Assembly (NCBI RefSeq): GCF_901543175.1
Contig: NZ_LR594040.1
Coordinates: 992,001-1,056,000 of the forward strand
DNA: 64,000 bases
Reading direction: 5' to 3'
DNA from: Streptococcus australis
GTDB taxonomy: Bacteria; Bacillota; Bacilli; Lactobacillales; Streptococcaceae
Numbering within the stretch: position 1 is the first letter of the stretch; each line of letters begins with the position of its first letter. A model generated the notes under the pieces. That model was given only the letters and a program-made list of their open reading frames with translations, was not told the DNA's origin and did not search any database. Positions 58,582 through 64,000 of the stretch are shown here, in pieces. The position numbers and the translations under genes are program-made.

Positions 58582-59281
58582 TATTTCTCATATAGTACCC
58601 AACACCACGACGTGTGAGGATGTATTCTGGACGGCTTGGTGTGTCTTCGATTTTTTCACGCAAACGTCGGATGGTCACGTCCACTGTACGAACATCACCA
58701 AAATAGTCATAACCCCAGACAGTTTCAAGCAAGTGCTCACGCGTAATGACTTGACCAATATGAGAGGCCAAGTGGTACAAAAGTTCAAATTCACGGTGAG
58801 TCAACTCTAATTCCTCACCATATTTTTTGGCTACGTAAGCGTCCGGCAGAATTTCCAAATCGCCAATTTGTAAAGGTTGGGATTTCTTTTCATCAGACTC
58901 TTGACTATCCACTGAAGCGAGGTCTGTACGACGGAGTAAAGCCTTCACACGCGCCTGCAATTCACGGTTTGAGAAGGGCTTTGTGACATAATCATCTGCA
59001 CCTAACTCCAAACCAATAACCTTGTCAAACTCACTATCCTTGGCTGAGAGCATAATGATAGGCACACTGCTAGTCTTACGAATGGTCTTAGCAACTTCTA
59101 AACCATCGATCTCAGGAAGCATCAAATCTAGAATAATAATATCAGGTTGCTCCGCCTCAAATAGCTCGATGGCTTCTCTACCGTTAAAGGCTGTTACAAC
59201 CTCATAGCCTTCCTTGGTCATATTGAACTTAATAATATCTGAGATTGGTTTCTCATCATCTACAACTAATATTTTTTTCAT
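58574..59281 (-). CDS. vicR: Response regulator VicR (WalR)
   Basis: The 235-residue OmpR-family regulator has the acidic pocket VVDDEKP, phosphorylated Asp in [13 protein letters not shown] (residue about 52), LSAKDSEF and the Lys in [10 protein letters not shown]. The C-terminal winged helix ends [20 protein letters not shown]. VicR is normally essential and drives peptidoglycan hydrolase genes such as pcsB. It is first of vicR-vicK-vicX, with an extended -10 promoter upstream. The protein is close to identical to known pneumococcal sequences as far as I can judge. Confidence 0.97.
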   Translation of the reverse strand: MKKILVVDDEKPISDIIKFNMTKEGYEVVTAFNGREAIELFEAEQPDIIILDLMLPEIDGLEVAKTIRKTSSVPIIMLSAKDSEFDKVIGLELGADDYVTKPFSNRELQARVKALLRRTDLASVDSQESDEKKSQPLQIGDLEILPDAYVAKKYGEELELTHREFELLYHLASHIGQVITREHLLETVWGYDYFGDVRTVDVTIRRLREKIEDTPSRPEYILTRRGVGYYMRNND

Positions 59282-59302
59282 ATGTTCACCTTTTCTCTAT
59301 CT

Positions 59303-59311
59303 ATTATAACA
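59303..59311 (-). promoter_or_regulatory. vic operon promoter (extended -10)
   Basis: TGTTATAAT on the minus strand is an extended -10 box about 22 bp from the vicR start; the -35 region is poor. Confidence 0.6.
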
Positions 59312-59349
59312 AAAAAATGTAAAGAAGGCACAAATGGCTAATATCGGCC

Positions 59350-60516
59350 CTAATCTTCAAGAACTGTTTTATAAGCCTGCCAAATCTTTTGTTGAGGTTT
59401 AGCAAGTGGATAATCAGAAAATTCCTGAGGGGAGATCCAGCGAATTTCTCTGTCAGAAAACTGTTTTGAATCTGTCACCTGACCCGCTAGGATTTGAATA
59501 TGCCATTTTCGATGGCTAAAGACATGCTTGACTTGATCAAATACTTGATGGGACCAATCAACTTCTAAATCATAATCTTGCTCAAAACTTTCTTGAGGTG
59601 TTGGACCGAAAGTAACGCTTTTTTCAGCAACCTGAGCAAACAGATTCAGCTGTTCCTCTTCCTGTGAAAACTCCTCTACTTCTATCAAGGGGAAATGCCA
59701 AAAACCAGCTAGCAGTTTCTCACTTTCGTTTTTCTCAAGTAGATATTGACCTTGAGCATTGCGCACAACCAAAGCCTTGAGATAGATTGGAAGAGGCTTT
59801 TTCTTGGGTTCTTTAATCGGATAAGAATCCATGGTCCCATTCTGATAGGCTGCGCTAAATTCCTTAACAGGGCTTTCTTCTGGTCGAGGATTAACTGGCG
59901 CCTCTATGTCAGAGCCTAAATCCATCAGAGCTTGGTTAAAGTCACCTGGCCGTTCTGGATCAATCAAGATTTCCATCATAGCTTGGAAGATCTTTCGATT
60001 GCTGGGAACTCCGATATCATGTTTGACCTCAAACAAGCGAGACAAAACTCGCATGACATTGCCATCAACTGCTGGCTCGGGTAAATTAAAAGCGATACTG
60101 GAAATTGCTCCTGCAGTGTAAGGGCCAATCCCTTTTAAACTAGAAATTCCTTCATAGGTGTTTGGAAATTGACTACCAAAGTCAACCATAATTTGCTGAG
60201 CCGCAGCCTGCATATTACGCACGCGGGAATAATAGCCCAAACCTTCCCAAGCTTTCAGCAGACGCTCTTCAGGGACATTCGCCAGACTTTCAACAGTTGG
60301 AAACCAGTCCAAGAATCGTTCATAGTAGGGAATGACTGTATCCACTCTAGTCTGTTGGAGCATAATTTCAGAAACCCAGATATGATAAGGATTTTTACTT
60401 CTACGCCATGGCAAATCCCGTTTGTTTTCATCGTACCAGTTGAGGAGTTTCTCGCGGAAAGAGGAAATCTTCTCCTCTGGCCACATATCAACACCGTATT
60501 CTTTCAAATCTAACAT
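59350..60516 (-). CDS. mutY: A/G-specific adenine glycosylase MutY lacking the iron-sulfur motif
   Basis: MutY removes adenine opposite 8-oxoguanine. The HhH-GPD core has WRRSKNPYHIWVSEIMLQQT (residues about 41-60, catalytic Glu), LKGIGPYTAGAI and AVDGNVMRVLSR with the catalytic Asp. Where most MutY proteins have four Cys holding a 4Fe-4S cluster, this one reads LMDLGSDIEAPVNPRPEES, with none. A C-terminal Nudix-like domain that reads 8-oxoG is intact. MutY without the cluster is known from some lactic acid bacteria. The start may be MLDLKEYG or the later MWPEEK. Confidence 0.93.
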   Translation of the reverse strand: MLDLKEYGVDMWPEEKISSFREKLLNWYDENKRDLPWRRSKNPYHIWVSEIMLQQTRVDTVIPYYERFLDWFPTVESLANVPEERLLKAWEGLGYYSRVRNMQAAAQQIMVDFGSQFPNTYEGISSLKGIGPYTAGAISSIAFNLPEPAVDGNVMRVLSRLFEVKHDIGVPSNRKIFQAMMEILIDPERPGDFNQALMDLGSDIEAPVNPRPEESPVKEFSAAYQNGTMDSYPIKEPKKKPLPIYLKALVVRNAQGQYLLEKNESEKLLAGFWHFPLIEVEEFSQEEEQLNLFAQVAEKSVTFGPTPQESFEQDYDLEVDWSHQVFDQVKHVFSHRKWHIQILAGQVTDSKQFSDREIRWISPQEFSDYPLAKPQQKIWQAYKTVLED

Positions 60517-60563
60517 ATATCTAGTATAACATAGAAGCTTCTAACTGTCCTTTTCTTTGTGCT

Positions 60564-60594
60564 AAAAAAGCCTCTTCTACGAGAGGAAGAGACT
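60564..60594 (-). terminator. Terminator of the relQ-nadK-rlu-pta operon
   Basis: AGTCTCTTC pairs with GAAGAGGCT (one G-U pair) and is followed by TTTTTT on the minus strand. Confidence 0.85.
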
Positions 60595-60602
60595 CCATTT
60601 CT

Positions 60603-61577
60603 TTATTGATTGATCGCCTGAGCTGCTGTGATGAGAGTCAATTTGTAAACATCATCTGGGTTACATCCACGTGATAGATCGTTGACTGGTTTATTCAATC
60701 CTTGTAAAACGGGACCGACAGCCGCAAAACCACCTAGACGTTCAGCTATCTTATAACCAATATTACCTGCTTCGATACCTGGGAAAATGAAGACATTTGC
60801 TTGACCTGCTACATTGCTTCCTGGAGCTTTTAGGGCTGCCGTTTCTGGGACAAAGGCTGCGTCAAATTGCAATTCTCCATCAATCTCAAGGTCAGGACGT
60901 AAGTCATGTGCCAGTTTAGTTGCTTCAACCACCTTGTCAACACTATCACCAAAACCAGAGCCTTTTGTAGAATAACTCAACATAGCGATTTTGGGTTCAA
61001 TTCCAAACATTTTTGCAGTAATCGCTGAGTTGATAGCAATTTCAGCCAAAGCTTCCGCATCTGGATTGATGTTGAGGGCACAGTCACCAAACAAGTAACG
61101 TTCTGTACCACGTACCATAAGAAAGGCACCTGATGTCCGTGTAACATTTGGTCGTGTTTTAATGATTTGAAGTGCTGGACGAACAGTTGCAGCGGTTGAA
61201 TGAGTGGCACCCGATACCATTCCATCTACCAAGCCCATATAGACAAGCATAACACCAAAGTAGTTAACATCTTTTAGCAAGACCTGGCGCGCTTCTTCTT
61301 CTGACATTTTTCCTTTACGACGTTCTACAAGTGCAACCACCATATCTTCAAATTGAGGATAGTGTTGTGGGTCAATCACTTCATAACCATCCATGATCCC
61401 TTCGATTTCAAGATAAATTTTAATTTTTGCAGGATTTCCAAGTAAAACAGGAACAACTTCTGTTTCTTTTACCAAGCGTTTTGTCGCTTGAAGGATACGA
61501 GGCTCTTCTCCTTCAGGTAGAACAATACGAGCATTTTTGCCAACTAAACTGGCTTTCAGACTTTCAAAAACTTCCAT
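60603..61577 (-). CDS. pta: Phosphate acetyltransferase
   Basis: Pta converts acetyl-CoA to acetyl phosphate, the step after pyruvate dehydrogenase. The 324-residue protein has LPEGEEPRILQA, LVDGMVSGATHSTAATVRPA (residues about 131-150), the catalytic Ser/Arg in KTRPNVTRTSGAFLM and the family signature VFIFPGIEAGNIGYK. Length is right for the single-domain form. It is the last gene of an operon after a pseudouridine synthase gene and before a terminator, as in S. pneumoniae where it is called eutD. Confidence 0.95.
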   Translation of the reverse strand: MEVFESLKASLVGKNARIVLPEGEEPRILQATKRLVKETEVVPVLLGNPAKIKIYLEIEGIMDGYEVIDPQHYPQFEDMVVALVERRKGKMSEEEARQVLLKDVNYFGVMLVYMGLVDGMVSGATHSTAATVRPALQIIKTRPNVTRTSGAFLMVRGTERYLFGDCALNINPDAEALAEIAINSAITAKMFGIEPKIAMLSYSTKGSGFGDSVDKVVEATKLAHDLRPDLEIDGELQFDAAFVPETAALKAPGSNVAGQANVFIFPGIEAGNIGYKIAERLGGFAAVGPVLQGLNKPVNDLSRGCNPDDVYKLTLITAAQAINQ

Positions 61578-61619
61578 GAGTTTCTCCTTTAAGATAATTA
61601 ATTATACTCAAAATAGATT

Positions 61620-62516
61620 TTAAAGAGTATTAGTTGATAACTGAATAATAAGATTGTTAAAATCATCTGGCAAAGGGCTCTCCAGCTCCAGCTGACGCCC
61701 TAAGAAGGGATGATAAAATGATAAGGAATGGCAATGCAGGGCCTGGCGTTGAATGCCATCTTCTAGGCTACCACCATAGAGATCATCTCCCAACAAGGGG
61801 AAGCCAATATGAGAAAAATGCACTCGGATCTGATGAGTTCGACCAGTATGCAGGCGAATATCGACTAGGTGAATTTTTCCATAAGACGCTACAACTTTAT
61901 AAGATGTATGAGCGTATTTCCCACCTTTGGCGACCCGTCTCGTGATAATGGAGTCCACATCACGCGCAATCGGGGCAATAATTTCCCCTTCAGGATCCAA
62001 AACACCAGCTCCTTTAACCAAAGCAAAATACCTTTTTTCGATAGACTTTCGTTGCAGTTGCTTGTCTAATCGTGCATGAGCATAACCGTGCTTAGCAAAG
62101 AGCATCAAACCTGATGTATCTCGATCCAGTCTGGTCACGATATGAACCTGCTGGTTTTCATATTCCCGCTTGACATAGTAACCCTTGATAAAATTGGCAA
62201 TGGTATTAGAATGATTAACACTAGGAATAGAGGCTACTCCATAAGGCTTATTCAAAACCAGAAAATGGTCATCCTCATACAAGATATCTAGTGGTCGATC
62301 AATAGCTTCAAGGCTCTCAAACCCTTCCTCTGCTGGAATATCAATGGTAACCCTGTCTCCAACATCTAAGAGATAAGTCGCATTTTGAGGTTGGTCGTTG
62401 ACCAAAATAGCCCCACCTCGAAACTTTATCTTAGCCAAAAGTCCTTTAGAAACCTCGTGTTTCTTAAGAAAGGTTTTGACTTTGACATGTTCATCTGCGA
62501 TAAATTCAAACCTCAT
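61620..62516 (-). CDS. RluA/RluD-family pseudouridine synthase
   Basis: The 298-residue enzyme isomerises uridine in rRNA. An S4-like N-terminus ([19 protein letters not shown]) precedes the RluA signature [18 protein letters not shown] (residues about 126-143, catalytic Asp) and [19 protein letters not shown] near the end. Streptococci have several paralogues, so the exact target base is uncertain and I give no symbol. It overlaps nadK by 4 bp and lies 42 bp before pta. Its stop lies in an ATACTC/GAGTAT inverted repeat that resembles BOX ends. Confidence 0.92.
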   Translation of the reverse strand: MRFEFIADEHVKVKTFLKKHEVSKGLLAKIKFRGGAILVNDQPQNATYLLDVGDRVTIDIPAEEGFESLEAIDRPLDILYEDDHFLVLNKPYGVASIPSVNHSNTIANFIKGYYVKREYENQQVHIVTRLDRDTSGLMLFAKHGYAHARLDKQLQRKSIEKRYFALVKGAGVLDPEGEIIAPIARDVDSIITRRVAKGGKYAHTSYKVVASYGKIHLVDIRLHTGRTHQIRVHFSHIGFPLLGDDLYGGSLEDGIQRQALHCHSLSFYHPFLGRQLELESPLPDDFNNLIIQLSTNTL

Positions 62517-63331
62517 TCGTCCACCTCGCCGATGAAGGCATCTTTGACACGATTCCAGAAACTAGTATGACTTGGTGTCGCTACGAAGTGTATCTTGTGA
62601 TGGTCGATTTGGTACTCAATCCGTTCTATATTTCGGAAAGAATAGATACTATTGTCAACCGATAGCGTGTGATAGTCATTACGAGTCGGTAAAAGCTCTA
62701 TTTTATCTTTCTTCGGAACGATTATCGAAGAACCAAGTGTTCGATAAACTCGGTTGTTGAGACTCGCAATTTCAGTCAGTTGCAAGGCTTCAATAGTGGG
62801 GTGTAAAACAGCTCCCCCCAAGGACTTGTTATAAGCAGTGCTTCCAGTCGGGGTTGAAACAGTCACACCATCTCCACGAAAGCGCTCGAATGGAACGTGG
62901 TTAATGATGATATCTGCAACCATGGTACGGTCTGATCGTCGGATGCTGGCTTCGTTTAATGCACGGAAGGTCTTAACTTCTCCGTTTTCAAGTGTCACCT
63001 TGACATTCAAAACAGGATAGGAAACCTTGGCACCAGTATCCAGTTGGAGATTGGTAACCAACTGGTCCAGCTCAAAGTCGCGGTAATCCGTGTAGAATCC
63101 CAAGTGTCCTGTATGTACGCCAATAAATCGAACCTTGTCTAACTGATTCTCGTACTTGTGAAAGGCAGACAAAAGCATCCCATCCCCACCAATTGATATG
63201 ACGATGTCAGGATTGGTGTCGTTGAGTATAAAATGATGTTTTTTGAGTTTTTCCCTCAGTTTATGTAAAACTTTCTGACTCTGCGGTTTTCTATTTGCAA
63301 TCAGATCAATTCGTTTACCTGTATTCTTCAT
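62513..63331 (-). CDS. nadK: NAD kinase
   Basis: NAD kinase makes NADP for biosynthesis and oxidative defence. The 272-residue protein has the [13 protein letters not shown] motif (residues about 47-59), [25 protein letters not shown] and [15 protein letters not shown] used the ATG that gives [12 protein letters not shown] as in pneumococcal NadK. A GTG four codons earlier (63343) has a better-spaced AGGAAAT site and may be the true start. It overlaps relQ upstream and the pseudouridine synthase gene downstream. Confidence 0.95.
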   Translation of the reverse strand: MKNTGKRIDLIANRKPQSQKVLHKLREKLKKHHFILNDTNPDIVISIGGDGMLLSAFHKYENQLDKVRFIGVHTGHLGFYTDYRDFELDQLVTNLQLDTGAKVSYPVLNVKVTLENGEVKTFRALNEASIRRSDRTMVADIIINHVPFERFRGDGVTVSTPTGSTAYNKSLGGAVLHPTIEALQLTEIASLNNRVYRTLGSSIIVPKKDKIELLPTRNDYHTLSVDNSIYSFRNIERIEYQIDHHKIHFVATPSHTSFWNRVKDAFIGEVDE

Positions 63332-63986
63332 CTGTATCGTCACTATTTCCTACACCATCGTTTAGTTTTCTACTCAAAGGATCAAAGAGCGCCTGCGCTT
63401 CCTGAATGTCATCTCGAATCTTACCCATTTCTTCATCTAGTTGATGAGCAATTTTGGCAGTAATTTCCAGCCTTTTTTTGATCTCCTCTGGGAAATCCCC
63501 CTGATACTTATAATTGAGCGAATGCTCAATCGTAGCCCAAAAATTCATGGCTAAAGTCCGGATTTGAATTTCAGCCAAAATCGTCTTAGCCCCGTTGATC
63601 GTATCAACCGTGTATTCGACAACCACGTGATAAGAACGATAACCCGAAGCCTTCCGATGAGTGATATAATCTCGTTCCTGAACGACTCTCATATCATGGC
63701 GTTTGCGTAAAATCGCAACAACTTCCTGAACATCATCGACGAACTGCACCATGACCCGCAAACCCGCGATATCCTGCAAGTCATGTTCCAAAGTATCGTA
63801 GCCAATCCCTCTGCGATTCATTTTTTCCTTAGTACTTTCGATCGGCTTCACCCGTCCAGTAACAAACTCAATCGGAGAGTGCTTGTTTTGTTTACGATAT
63901 TGTTTGCGAATCCCACGAAGTTTAATCTTCAATTCACCAACAGCTTGAATGTAAGGATCTAAAAATTCTTCCCATTCTATGGTCAT
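63315..63986 (-). CDS. relQ: Small alarmone synthetase RelQ
   Basis: The 223-residue protein has only the (p)ppGpp synthetase domain: [17 protein letters not shown] (residues about 71-87), [14 protein letters not shown] and [20 protein letters not shown]. It lacks the hydrolase and TGS/ACT domains of long RSH enzymes. RelQ forms a tetramer and makes alarmone from GDP/GTP under wall or other stress. It starts the operon with nadK, rlu and pta, linking alarmone to NADP supply. The start has AAAAGGGAGA and lies 14 bp from the window end, so the promoter is not included. Confidence 0.95.
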   Translation of the reverse strand: MTIEWEEFLDPYIQAVGELKIKLRGIRKQYRKQNKHSPIEFVTGRVKPIESTKEKMNRRGIGYDTLEHDLQDIAGLRVMVQFVDDVQEVVAILRKRHDMRVVQERDYITHRKASGYRSYHVVVEYTVDTINGAKTILAEIQIRTLAMNFWATIEHSLNYKYQGDFPEEIKKRLEITAKIAHQLDEEMGKIRDDIQEAQALFDPLSRKLNDGVGNSDDTDEEYR

Positions 63987-64000
63987 ATTTTCTCCCTTTT

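Overview
The window looks like about 64 kb of chromosome from a mitis-group Streptococcus (S. mitis, S. oralis, S. infantis or a close relative). The evidence is the low-GC code, the gene order rbgA-rnhB, xerS, pdhABCD-lplA, glgBCDA, vicRKX and relQ-nadK-rlu-pta, and protein sequences close to what is known from S. pneumoniae. A BOX-type repeat also points there. No prophage, transposase, rRNA operon or CRISPR array is visible. The species cannot be fixed from the sequence alone.

Layout. 0-7.3 kb: mostly plus-strand genes, namely the end of an unknown Lys/Glu-rich protein, a minus-strand mazEF pair, rbgA, rnhB, a ClC antiporter, a frameshifted CPBP protease, a MepB-like gene and xerS. A dif-like site lies just upstream of xerS. 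From there nearly all genes are on the minus strand, as expected if the two replichores meet here. 7.3-10.5 kb: an ABC transporter and a lactococcin-972-type bacteriocin gene with a damaged leader. 10.5-16.9 kb: pyruvate (or acetoin) dehydrogenase operon plus lipoate ligase, with about 570 bp of structured and tandem repeats between pdhB and pdhC. 17-21.6 kb: MATE exporter and a HAD/ung/mutX/pyrC housekeeping block. 21.7-25.3 kb: an eroded accessory region with a tRNA-like relic, SUKH-, Imm40- and TipC-like immunity genes, gene fragments and no toxin. 25.5-28.8 kb: ClbS/DfsB-like, C39/BtrH-like, AraC and YkgJ-type genes. 28.9-44.7 kb: central carbon and glycogen metabolism (eno, glycerate kinase, serB, glgBCDA, gapN, pulA) and ligA. 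44.8-51.1 kb: MFS exporter, Rgg regulator, ABC-F protein, phosphoglucomutase and a thioredoxin-like protein. 51.2-56.3 kb: a two-gene restriction-modification-like module. 56.4-64 kb: vicRKX, mutY, pta, a pseudouridine synthase, nadK and relQ.

Functional links. glgBCDA, pulA and pgm together make, debranch and feed glycogen. Candidate CcpA (cre) sites at the glg, pgm and pdh promoters suggest shared carbon control. eno, gapN, pdh and pta carry triose phosphates through pyruvate to acetyl phosphate. lplA supplies the lipoyl group used by Pdh, and here that group sits on the E3 subunit.

The best candidates for something new are: (1) the split R-M-like module (Eco57I-type methylase plus GIY-YIG/SF2-helicase protein), with a stop codon near the methylase end and a 30-bp terminator repeat on each side; (2) a family of about 110-bp repeats whose three nested stems are kept by compensating changes; (3) a TTACATAA-N6-TTATGTAA palindrome seen four times, all within 9 kb of the dif-like site; and (4) the toxin-free immunity-gene island beside a tRNA relic. 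All identifications come from reading the sequence; no database search was run.
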